Source of the DNA: an uncultured Oscillospiraceae bacterium
GTDB taxonomy: Bacteria; Bacillota; Clostridia; Oscillospirales; Ruminococcaceae
Length of the DNA stretch: 6,901 nt
Direction: 5' to 3'
Assembly: GCA_934456315.1 (NCBI GenBank)
Contig: CAKSHG010000113.1
Span: 1 to 6,901 of the forward strand
Within the stretch, counting starts at the first letter, position 1; each line of letters starts with the position of its first letter. The notes under the pieces were generated by a model. It was not told the origin of the DNA and ran no database searches. It worked only from the letters and a program-made list of their open reading frames with translations. A program made the position numbers and the translations under genes. Shown piece after piece: positions 1 to 5,161 of this stretch.

Positions 1-524
1 AGCTCGACGAGATCCTGACCGTACTTGTTCAGTACATCGTAGGTTTCCTCCGGCTCCTGGGAAGTAACTCTCGCGGAACCGCGTATCTCGGATATAGCCT
101 TAAGCAGCTTATCCTTAGTAACGCCGAAGCTGCGGAAGATACCCGCAACGCCGCTGGAGGGCTTCTCCGCAAGCGCAAGCAGCAGGTGCTCCACGCTGAC
201 GTACTCGTCCTTCATGCGCTCTGCCTGCGCCTCTGCTTCAGTGAACGCCTTGTCGAGGTCAGGAGAAACGTATATTTTTCCTGCCTCCCTGCCGCTTCCG
301 GAAACCCTCGGCATTCCCTCGATGAAATGCAGCGCCGCCTGCTGTACCGCGTTGGCGTCGATGTTCATTTTGGTAAGTATCTGCCCGGTAAGGCTTCCGT
401 CCTGGGTAAGCAGGGCGTAAAGCAGGTGCTCCTGCTCAACGCAGTTGTTCTGGTAGCTTACCGAGATGTCCTGCGCGGACTGCACCGCTTCAAGGGATTT
501 TTTCGTGTATTTGTTAGGATTCAT
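1..524 (-). CDS. clpB: ClpB disaggregase, N-terminal part (runs off left edge)
   Basis: This is the first 174 residues of the AAA+ chaperone ClpB, which with DnaK threads and rescues aggregated proteins in the cytoplasm. The visible part is the double Clp-N repeat: the first repeat contains EHLLYALLTQDGS near residues 32-44 and the second contains VEHLLLALAEKPSSG near residues 110-124. After it comes the linker RGSARVTSQEPEETYDVLNKYGQDLVEL, which leads into the first AAA domain; that domain lies beyond the window. The ARVT..NPEETY-type linker is typical of ClpB rather than ClpC or ClpA. The start ATG (522-524) follows an AAGGAGG site at 532-538. The gene lies 33 bp after an RHH regulator gene on the same strand, with no obvious promoter or full CtsR or CIRCE operator between them, so I infer co-transcription. 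The gene is cut only by the window edge. Confidence 0.92.
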   Translation of the reverse strand, partial: MNPNKYTKKSLEAVQSAQDISVSYQNNCVEQEHLLYALLTQDGSLTGQILTKMNIDANAVQQAALHFIEGMPRVSGSGREAGKIYVSPDLDKAFTEAEAQAERMKDEYVSVEHLLLALAEKPSSGVAGIFRSFGVTKDKLLKAISEIRGSARVTSQEPEETYDVLNKYGQDLVE

Positions 525-557
525 ATATATGCCTCCTTTGCGTTAAGTCAATGTGTT

Positions 558-1220
558 TCAGATGATGAATTCCTGCTCCGGCAGCAGACTCGCGTAACAT
601 CGCTCCGCAGCCTTCGCAGCGCCCGCGGCGTCCGGGAGGTAGGAGAAGTACAGCTTCATTACCTCGTCGAGCATTTCCATATAATCCGCGACCGCCTGAC
701 CTAGCCGCGCGTCGGAAACGTCCTTTGGCGGGAGGTCCAGCGTCCGGGTGAATTTGCCCGGCTCAATGCGGAAAGTCAGGTCGTGGGTTATCCTGTCCGC
801 AATGTACTTCTGCTCCAGCTGCGTCCAGCAGTGGAAGAATCCGCTCAGATCCTCGTTGAGCTGGTCGCTCTGGCTTCTTACGGAAACCTTAAGCTCGCCC
901 GTGCGCTTTCTCGCCACCGCGAAAAGCTCGACGGAATAGCGCAGCGTCGGTTTGTAGCGGTATTTCAGCGCTGTTCGGCAGGCTACCGTGGCCGGAGATG
1001 GCTGCTGCGCCAGCCAGAATTCCCCGCCGACCGCTTCGCGTATCGCATTGGTGATCTGCTTGACGCGCATTTCGGGAGTTACGCAGCTCGTTCTTTCAGC
1101 CAGTATCTGATTTACCATCGCGGAGCGGCTTATCCCCGCGTTCCTCGCCATAACGTCGATCTCGTCGATAACATCGTCCGAGAGGACCAGGCTGTATATG
1201 CTCTTATCCGTAATCTCCAC
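558..1220 (-). CDS. Ribbon-helix-helix DNA-binding protein with C-terminal domain of unknown function
   Basis: The 220-residue protein has a CopG/Arc-like ribbon-helix-helix at its N-terminus: a beta strand near residues 7-14 (SIYSLVLS), helix one DDVIDEIDVMARNAG (15-29), a turn ISRS (30-33) and helix two AMVNQILAE (34-42). The remaining 175 residues are soluble, mixed alpha/beta looking and not recognised; they lack signal peptide and membrane segments and include a Trp/aromatic-rich stretch (FFHCWTQLEQKY). Its role is inferred to be a transcription factor. It has a strong promoter of its own with an inverted repeat across the -10, as expected for autoregulation, and it is the first gene before clpB, which it may also control. 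The assigned start is GTG at 1218-1220. The frame has a stop codon (TAA) four codons upstream, so no longer form is possible. The next in-frame ATG is codon 24, which would destroy the RHH fold. Confidence 0.75.
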   Translation of the reverse strand: MEITDKSIYSLVLSDDVIDEIDVMARNAGISRSAMVNQILAERTSCVTPEMRVKQITNAIREAVGGEFWLAQQPSPATVACRTALKYRYKPTLRYSVELFAVARKRTGELKVSVRSQSDQLNEDLSGFFHCWTQLEQKYIADRITHDLTFRIEPGKFTRTLDLPPKDVSDARLGQAVADYMEMLDEVMKLYFSYLPDAAGAAKAAERCYASLLPEQEFII

Positions 1221-1226
1221 CTCCTT
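1219..1226 (-). promoter_or_regulatory. Shine-Dalgarno abutting a GTG start
   Basis: The minus strand reads AAGGAGGTGGAGATTACGG. The perfect AAGGAGG directly overlaps the GTG start codon, leaving no normal spacer. Codon three, ATT, sits at the usual distance (5 nt after AAGGAGG) and could be a rare AUU start; this would shorten the protein by two residues only. Confidence 0.5.
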
Positions 1227-1229
1227 CTG

Positions 1230-1256
1230 TTAATAATTCTACCACAGAGTTATTAA
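1230..1256. promoter_or_regulatory. Imperfect 27-bp palindrome, probable RHH autoregulatory operator
   Basis: Arms TTAATAATTCTA (1230-1241) and CAGAGTTATTAA (1245-1256) are complementary at 10 of 12 positions around a 3-bp centre CCA. The palindrome covers the -10 box and most of the spacer of the RHH promoter, so a bound protein would exclude RNA polymerase. RHH proteins commonly bind such dyads upstream of their own gene; that this protein does so here is inference. Confidence 0.5.
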
Positions 1257-1264
1257 TTTGTCAA
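1236..1264 (-). promoter_or_regulatory. SigA-type promoter of the RHH-clpB unit
   Basis: On the minus strand a perfect -35 TTGACA (1264-1259) is followed by a 17-bp spacer and a -10 TAGAAT (1241-1236). Transcription would begin near 1229, giving a leader of only about 10 nt that is almost entirely the Shine-Dalgarno site. AT-rich DNA upstream (1265-1320) could act as an UP element. Confidence 0.72.
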
Positions 1265-1325
1265 GCGGATTTAATAAATTTTCACGCAATTTTCGCAAAA
1301 TTCGAAGAAAATATAAATTACCCCC

Positions 1326-1355
1326 TTGACAAACCTCCATATTATATGGTACAAT
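1326..1355 (+). promoter_or_regulatory. SigA-type promoter of the DUF2325 gene
   Basis: A perfect -35 TTGACA (1326-1331) is followed by an 18-bp spacer and a -10 TACAAT (1350-1355). The expected start near 1362 gives a leader of about 100 nt before the ATG at 1465. The GTTAG-type site at 1359-1374 lies over the start point. This promoter diverges from the RHH promoter, with roughly 60 bp of AT-rich DNA between the two -35 boxes. Confidence 0.7.
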
Positions 1356-1358
1356 TCA

Positions 1359-1374
1359 GTTAGTTGAGAATAAC
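1359..1374 (+). promoter_or_regulatory. GTTAG-N6-CTAAC family operator, site 1
   Basis: The sequence is GTTAGTTGAGAATAAC, matching the consensus in nine of ten defined positions (ATAAC for CTAAC). It begins 3 bp after the -10 box and covers the expected transcription start of the DUF2325 gene, a position suited to repression. It is one of a set of sites found only in the control regions of this locus. Confidence 0.55.
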
Positions 1375-1434
1375 TCGTTGAACAGAAATAATACCATTCC
1401 CTGCCCGTAAGCAGCCGGAAAGGTTTAGTACATG

Positions 1435-1450
1435 GTTAGTTATTGCTAAC
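1435..1450 (+). promoter_or_regulatory. GTTAG-N6-CTAAC family operator, site 2
   Basis: GTTAGTTATTGCTAAC has perfect GTTAG/CTAAC arms. It lies in the leader immediately before the Shine-Dalgarno site (AGAAAGGA, 1451-1458) of the DUF2325 gene. A protein bound here could block elongating polymerase, and the dyad could also pair in RNA as a 5-bp hairpin. It starts 76 bp after site 1. Confidence 0.6.
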
Positions 1451-1464
1451 AGAAAGGAAACACA

Positions 1465-1746
1465 ATGAGCGTAGTAGTAATAGGCGGCAACGACCGCATG
1501 GCGACACGGTACAAGGACATCTGCGAAAGCTACCGCTGTAAGGCGAAGGTTTTCACGCAAATGCCTGCCGATCTCTCGTCCAAACTTGGCACACCCGACC
1601 TGATGGTGGTTTTCACGAATACCTGTTCCCACAAGATGGTGACTCTTGTAAACCAGAAATCCGAAAAGCACGGAATACCCGTAGCGCGGATACACAACGC
1701 CAGCGTAAACGCGCTGAAAACAGTGCTGGAGCAGTATGCGCGCTGA
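1465..1746 (+). CDS. DUF2325 family protein
   Basis: This 93-residue soluble protein is recognised as a DUF2325 member. It has an N-terminal beta strand and Gly-rich turn MSVVVIGGNDRM (1-12), a central hydrophobic strand LMVVFTNTCSHKMV (46-59) and a C-terminal strand IPVARIHNAS (71-80). The layout suggests a small Rossmann-like alpha/beta domain of the kind seen in nucleotide or sulfur-handling folds. Cysteines are at about 20, 25 and 54; the TNTCSH segment is the family's usual TDYVNH-like position. The biochemical function of the family is unknown to me. The gene has its own promoter and two GTTAG-type operators, so it probably belongs to the same regulon as the feo genes downstream, from which it is separated by 219 bp. 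The ATG has an AAAGGA site 6-7 bp upstream. Confidence 0.82.
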   Translation: MSVVVIGGNDRMATRYKDICESYRCKAKVFTQMPADLSSKLGTPDLMVVFTNTCSHKMVTLVNQKSEKHGIPVARIHNASVNALKTVLEQYAR

Positions 1747-1761
1747 TTGCCAGGAATCAGC
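1742..1761 (+). terminator. Short hairpin at the end of the DUF2325 gene, possible weak terminator
   Basis: GCTGATT (1742-1748) and AATCAGC (1755-1761) form a perfect 7-bp stem with a 6-nt loop and overlap the stop codon. No T run follows (only CTTTG at 1771-1775), so it may stabilise the mRNA end or terminate only partly. Confidence 0.35.
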
Positions 1762-1802
1762 CGCCCGCGTCTTTGTATGAATTGCACAAAACTAACTCCA
1801 AG

Positions 1803-1826
1803 GTTTGCCTTATCTAACTGCGTTAG
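1803..1826 (+). promoter_or_regulatory. Composite degenerate operator upstream of the feoA promoter (site 3)
   Basis: GTTTGCCTTATCTAAC (1803-1818) matches the operator consensus in nine of ten positions. It overlaps an oppositely arranged dyad, CTAAC-TGC-GTTAG (1814-1826). The GTTAG at 1822 begins 19 bp after the start of the first element, the same period as the array before feoB. The block lies about 43 bp upstream of the feoA1 -35 box. The TTTGCCTTA part also resembles half of a Bacillus MntR box, as I recall it. Confidence 0.42.
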
Positions 1827-1868
1827 TCACAAAAAACTCTGAAATCCCTTTTCACCAGTCAAAACGGC

Positions 1869-1897
1869 TTGACAAATCCGGAGCAAAGTAGTATTAT
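1869..1897 (+). promoter_or_regulatory. SigA-type promoter of the feoA1-feoA2-feoB operon
   Basis: A perfect -35 TTGACA (1869-1874) is followed by a 17-bp spacer and a -10 TATTAT (1892-1897). The expected start is near 1904-1906, exactly at the left edge of the best GTTAG-type palindrome, leaving a leader of about 60 nt. Confidence 0.75.
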
Positions 1898-1905
1898 ATA
1901 ACTCG

Positions 1906-1921
1906 GTTAGAACATTCTAAC
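1906..1921 (+). promoter_or_regulatory. GTTAG-N6-CTAAC operator, best copy (site 4)
   Basis: GTTAGAACATTCTAAC is a palindrome with perfect 7-bp arms GTTAGAA/TTCTAAC around a central CA. It covers the expected transcription start of feoA1, so binding would repress the iron operon. Its TTAG/CTAA character recalls DtxR/IdeR boxes, but the half-sites are spaced differently; a Fur box (GATAATNATTATC type) is not seen here. Confidence 0.65.
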
Positions 1922-1965
1922 GAAATGGGCAGTACTCCAAGTCAAAGGTAAAGGAGGTAGCGCAA

Positions 1966-2178
1966 ATGATGCCACTTACTCTCGCCTCTGTAGGCGAAGA
2001 AAACATGATAAAGAAAGTGGGCGGGAGCCCCGAAACGCGTAAGTTCCTGGAAAGCCTGGGCTTTGTCGCAGGCGGTCTGGTTACTGTCGTAAGCGAGATA
2101 TCAGGAAACGTTATCGTTAACGTCAAGGAATCCCGCGTTGCCGTTTCTAAAGAGATGGCAGCGAAGATAATGGTCTGA
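1966..2178 (+). CDS. feoA: FeoA family protein (first copy)
   Basis: This 70-residue SH3-like FeoA protein is a cytoplasmic partner of the FeoB ferrous-iron transporter. The family pattern is clear: an N-terminal LTLASVGEE strand, the helix segment GGSPETRKFLESLGF (about 19-33), the GGLVTVVSEISGNVIVNVKESRVAVS strands (about 36-61) and the C-terminal AAKIMV. The length is normal for stand-alone FeoA. It differs clearly from the second FeoA of the operon, so the pair is probably two specialised paralogues rather than a recent duplication. Two ATGs lie back to back (1966, 1969). The first is chosen because AAGGAGG (1951-1957) is 8 bp upstream of it. It is the promoter-proximal gene of the operon and directly follows operator site 4. 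Confidence 0.9.
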   Translation: MMPLTLASVGEENMIKKVGGSPETRKFLESLGFVAGGLVTVVSEISGNVIVNVKESRVAVSKEMAAKIMV

Positions 2179-2190
2179 ATTTCAGACCAT
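2170..2190 (+). repeat. Perfect 21-bp palindrome at the feoA1 stop codon
   Basis: ATGGTCTGAA (2170-2179) and TTCAGACCAT (2181-2190) are perfect inverted repeats around one base, and they include the TGA stop of feoA1. In RNA this gives an 8-bp stem with a 5-nt loop. No T run follows, so it looks like an intercistronic stability or processing hairpin, or a translation-coupling element, 15 bp before the feoA2 ribosome binding site, rather than a terminator. Confidence 0.6.
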
Positions 2191-2221
2191 ACGAGTATAC
2201 TATAAAAGGAGGAAGGTTTGC

Positions 2222-2440
2222 ATGGCTACATTAAGAGATGCCAAGGTAGGACAGACCGTCACCGTGAAGAAGCTCTCCGGTGAGGGCGCGATCAAGCGCC
2301 GGATTATGGATATGGGTATCACTAAGGGTACCGAGATCTATATCCGCAAGGTCGCTCCGCTGGGCGATCCGGTCGAGGTCACAGTCAGGGGCTACGAGCT
2401 GTCGCTCCGTAAGGCTGACGCTGAAATGGTCGAGATCTGA
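2222..2440 (+). CDS. feoA: FeoA family protein (second copy)
   Basis: This 72-residue FeoA protein is of the classical type. VGQTVTVKKLSGEGAIKRRIMDMGITKGTEIYIRKVAPLGDPVEVTVRGYELSLRKADAEMVEI-like features run the full length: the GEGAIKRRIMDMGI helix-turn (about 20-33), the APLGDP loop (45-50) and the RGYELSLRKADA end strand (56-67). The family is an SH3-like cytoplasmic accessory that binds or regulates FeoB. The start ATG has AAGGAGG 9 bp upstream (2206-2212). Codon choice resembles feoB (mostly ATC, GGT, CTG), suggesting strong expression. A possible extra promoter for feoB overlaps its last codons. Confidence 0.93.
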   Translation: MATLRDAKVGQTVTVKKLSGEGAIKRRIMDMGITKGTEIYIRKVAPLGDPVEVTVRGYELSLRKADAEMVEI

Positions 2441-2459
2441 CCTGCTTTTTTATGATAAT
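2430..2459 (+). promoter_or_regulatory. Possible internal promoter before feoB
   Basis: TCGAGA (2430-2435, four of six to TTGACA), an 18-bp spacer and GATAAT (2454-2459, five of six to TATAAT) precede the operator array. The gap from -10 to operator (2 bp) is close to that at the DUF2325 promoter (3 bp). The placement is what supports it; the boxes alone are weak. Confidence 0.3.
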
Positions 2460-2461
2460 GC

Positions 2462-2518
2462 GTTAGGATAGTCTAATATAGTTAGTTTCATCTACAGTTG
2501 TTAGATTAGGTTAACTTA
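2462..2518 (+). repeat. Three-copy 19-bp operator array between feoA2 and feoB
   Basis: Three units start with GTTAG at 2462, 2481 and 2500, an exact 19-bp period. Unit 1 is GTTAGGATAGTCTAAT, unit 2 is GTTAGTTTCATCTACA (right arm degenerate) and unit 3 is GTTAGATTAGGTTAAC. Units 1 and 3 match the consensus of the sites at 1435 and 1906 in nine of ten positions. Spacing near two helical turns would let repressor dimers load side by side. The array sits in the 114-bp gap before feoB, 36 bp from its start, so feoB seems to have its own control point. Confidence 0.6.
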
Positions 2519-2554
2519 TAGCAGATACGGCGCAGATTTGAGAGGAGAAAACAA

Positions 2555-5077
2555 ATGGACATAAGGATAGCGCTCGCAGGTAACCCTAACTGCGGCAAGA
2601 CAACGCTCTTCAACGCGCTGACCGGCTCCAACCAGTTCGTCGGAAACTGGCCGGGCGTTACGGTCGAGAAGAAAGAGGGCAGGCTGAAAGGACGCAAGGA
2701 CGTCATCATCACCGACCTGCCGGGTATTTATTCGCTCTCTCCCTACACACTTGAGGAAGTCGTAGCGAGAAATTACCTTGTAGGCGAACGCCCCGACGCG
2801 ATACTGAACATCATCGACGGTACCAACCTTGAACGTAACCTCTACCTGACCACCCAGCTCGTTGAGCTCGGTATCCCGGTAGTCGCTGCGGTCAACATGA
2901 TGGATGTCGTAAAGAAGAACGGCGACAAAATAAATATCGAGCAGCTCGCCAAGGAACTCGGCTGCGAAGTCTGCGAGATATCCGCTCTTAAAGGCACTGG
3001 TATCACCGAGGCAGCCAACAAGGCTATCAAGGCTGCGCAGGACAAGACCAAGATGATCCCCCAGCACACATTCAGCGGCGTAGTTGAGCACGCTCTGGCA
3101 CACATCGAGGAAGCAGTCCTCCACGACCTCCCCGAGGGACAGCAGCGCTGGTACGCCATCAAGATATTCGAGCGTGACGAGAAGGTCCTCGCGATGATGA
3201 ATATCCCGAAGGATAAGCTCGACCACATCGAATCCGACATCAAGGCTGCGGAAGCAGAACTCGACGACGACGCAGAATCCATCATCACCAACGAGCGTTA
3301 CGTCTACATATCCACTATCATCAAGGGCTGCCTGACCAAGAAGAACAAGGGCGGTCTGACCGTTTCGGATAAGATCGATAAGATCGTCACCAACCGCTGG
3401 CTGGGTCTGCCGATATTCGCAGTCGTAATGTGGCTGGTTTACTACGTTTCCATGGTAACGGTCGGCGCGAACGCAACCGACTGGGCTAACGACGGACTGT
3501 TCGGCGACGGCTGGTTCGCACTTGGAATAGGCAGAGGCGCATACGACGAGGCTTCCGAGGAATACGGCGACGCAATGAGCGCTCTGGACGCATTCGGTGT
3601 TGCTCCCGACCTTGAGGACGAGGAGTTCGACGCTGACGCAGCACTCGCAGACATCACCGCGTTCACTCCTGCAGAGGAATCCGTTCCTTACGAGGTAGAG
3701 GACGAGGAAACCCTCGCAGTAAGCGAGATCACAGTTTACGCTTCCGAGATCCCCGCTGACGCGGACGAGGAAGAAACTCTCGGCACCACCTACAGCGACG
3801 CTGTAGCTTACTTCACCGAAAACGGCTTTGATGAGCCTGACCCCGCTTCCTACGGTCCGTGGGTACCCGGTATCCCGGTTCTCGTTGAGAACGGTCTGGA
3901 CGCTATCAACTGCGTTGACTGGCTCAAGGGTCTGATACTCGACGGTATCGTAGCCGGTGTTGGCGCGGTACTCGGCTTCGTTCCCCAGATGCTGGTACTG
4001 TTCATCTTCCTGGCATTCCTCGAGGCTTGCGGTTACATGGCGCGTGTTGCGTTCGTGCTCGACCGTGTATTCAGAAAGTTCGGTCTTTCCGGTAAGTCCT
4101 TTATCCCGATCCTCATCGGTACCGGCTGCGGTATCCCTGGCATCATGGCTTCCCGTACCATCGAGAACGAGCGTGACCGCCGCATGACCGTAATGACTAC
4201 AACGTTTATCCCCTGCGGCGCTAAGGTTCCGTTCATCGCGATGATCGCGGGCGCTATATTCGGCGGTTCTCCGTGGATCTCCACCGGCGCTTACTTCATC
4301 GGTATCGCGGCTATCATCATTTCTGGTATTATCCTCAAAAAGACCAAGATGTTCGCCGGCGACCCCGCTCCGTTCGTAATGGAGCTCCCGGCTTACCACC
4401 TGCCGACAGTCGGCAACGTACTCCGCTCCATGTGGGAGCGCGGCTGGTCCTTCATCAAGAAGGCTGGTACCATCATCACGCTTTCTACCATCTTCGTATG
4501 GTTCACCTCTTACTTCGGATTTGTTGACGGCGCGTTCCAGATGCTGGACGAGAGCCAGATGCAGTACTCCATTCTCGCTACGATCGGCAGCGCTATCTGC
4601 TGGATATTCGCTCCTCTTGGCTGGGGCAACTGGCAGGCTACCGTTGCAGCGGTTACAGGTCTTGTCGCTAAGGAGAACATCGTTGGTACCCTCGGCGTAC
4701 TCTACGGCGGCGGAGATCAGTCGGTATACGCAGCTATGGGCGCAGCGTTCACCAGCGTAAGCGGTATGTCCTTCCTTATATTCAACCTGCTGTGCGCACC
4801 CTGCTTCGCAGCAATGGGCGCTATCAAGCGTGAGATGAACAACACAAAGTGGTTCTGGTTCGCGATAGGCTATGAGTGCGGATTCGCGTATGTCATCGCC
4901 CTCATCGTAAACCAGCTCGGCAACCTGTTCACAGGTACGCTGATGACCGCAGGCGCAGGCGCTGTTTGCAACATCATCAGCCTTGTATTTGCAGTTGCCC
5001 TGCTCGCAGGTCTTATCTACATGCTGTTCAGACCTTACAAGGAAGCTACAAAGCTCACCAAGAACGTAAAGGTTTGA
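2555..5077 (+). CDS. feoB: FeoB ferrous iron transporter with acidic external insertion
   Basis: This 840-residue FeoB is a GTP-dependent Fe2+ importer in the cytoplasmic membrane. The N-terminal G domain is complete: G1 GNPNCGKT (9-16), switch Thr36 in GVTVE, G3 DLPG (54-57), G4 NMMD (114-117) and G5 SALKG (143-147). A helical regulatory domain follows to about residue 275, then the first membrane span (about 283-303). Both Gate motifs are present, with GTGCGIPG (522-529, Cys525) and FIPCGAKVP (551-559, Cys554), plus the C-terminal LLCAPCFAAMG (Cys747, Cys750). Between span one and the next core (residues about 322-433) lies an extra domain with about 33 Asp/Glu and one basic residue; without it the length would be near the family norm. 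The ATG has AGAGGAG 7 bp upstream. Codon use is strongly optimised (ATC over ATA), unlike the small genes downstream, suggesting high expression. Confidence 0.97.
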   Translation: MDIRIALAGNPNCGKTTLFNALTGSNQFVGNWPGVTVEKKEGRLKGRKDVIITDLPGIYSLSPYTLEEVVARNYLVGERPDAILNIIDGTNLERNLYLTTQLVELGIPVVAAVNMMDVVKKNGDKINIEQLAKELGCEVCEISALKGTGITEAANKAIKAAQDKTKMIPQHTFSGVVEHALAHIEEAVLHDLPEGQQRWYAIKIFERDEKVLAMMNIPKDKLDHIESDIKAAEAELDDDAESIITNERYVYISTIIKGCLTKKNKGGLTVSDKIDKIVTNRWLGLPIFAVVMWLVYYVSMVTVGANATDWANDGLFGDGWFALGIGRGAYDEASEEYGDAMSALDAFGVAPDLEDEEFDADAALADITAFTPAEESVPYEVEDEETLAVSEITVYASEIPADADEEETLGTTYSDAVAYFTENGFDEPDPASYGPWVPGIPVLVENGLDAINCVDWLKGLILDGIVAGVGAVLGFVPQMLVLFIFLAFLEACGYMARVAFVLDRVFRKFGLSGKSFIPILIGTGCGIPGIMASRTIENERDRRMTVMTTTFIPCGAKVPFIAMIAGAIFGGSPWISTGAYFIGIAAIIISGIILKKTKMFAGDPAPFVMELPAYHLPTVGNVLRSMWERGWSFIKKAGTIITLSTIFVWFTSYFGFVDGAFQMLDESQMQYSILATIGSAICWIFAPLGWGNWQATVAAVTGLVAKENIVGTLGVLYGGGDQSVYAAMGAAFTSVSGMSFLIFNLLCAPCFAAMGAIKREMNNTKWFWFAIGYECGFAYVIALIVNQLGNLFTGTLMTAGAGAVCNIISLVFAVALLAGLIYMLFRPYKEATKLTKNVKV

Positions 5078-5106
5078 TCATCTGAAGCCTTGAACTGAAA
5101 TATCAA

Positions 5107-5144
5107 AGCGGGCGGTCGGGGGAACTCAGCCGCCTGCTGCTTTT
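5107..5144 (+). terminator. Hairpin with short T run after feoB, probable partial terminator
   Basis: AGCGGGCGG (5107-5115) pairs with CCGCCTGCT (5130-5138) as a 9-bp GC-rich stem with one G-U pair and a 14-nt loop, and is followed by GCTTTT (5139-5144). The T run is short, so read-through into the downstream small genes is likely. It would set their expression below that of feoB. Confidence 0.5.
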
Positions 5145-5161
5145 CGGGAGATGTGATAATT

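Noticed and set aside
513..528. GTTAG half-site near the clpB start
   Set aside because: It lies within codons 1-4 of clpB and has no matching right arm.
186..704. Long plus-strand open frame across the clpB start and the RHH gene end
   Set aside because: It is antisense to two well-supported minus-strand genes, spans their intergenic gap and has no recognisable domain or ribosome binding site.
1288..1302. AATTTTCGCAAAATT palindrome between the divergent promoters
   Set aside because: Short dyads are expected in such AT-rich DNA; it has no second copy and does not overlap either promoter's boxes.
1380..1434. Possible riboswitch in the roughly 100-nt DUF2325 leader
   Set aside because: Only a 4-bp CTGC/GCAG hairpin is seen; no known aptamer core was recognised.
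1432..1449. Five-codon upstream open frame (ATG to TAA) in the DUF2325 leader
   Set aside because: No ribosome binding site precedes it and it coincides with operator site 2; probably chance.
2428..2450. Possible terminator at the end of feoA2 (GGTC/GACC stem and T6)
   Set aside because: The stem is only 4 bp with a 7-nt loop; too weak to call, although the T run is real.
2516..4399. 627-residue minus-strand open frame inside feoB
   Set aside because: It is the mirror of the strongly biased feoB codon use; the translation is low in domain sense and feoB on the plus strand is unmistakable.
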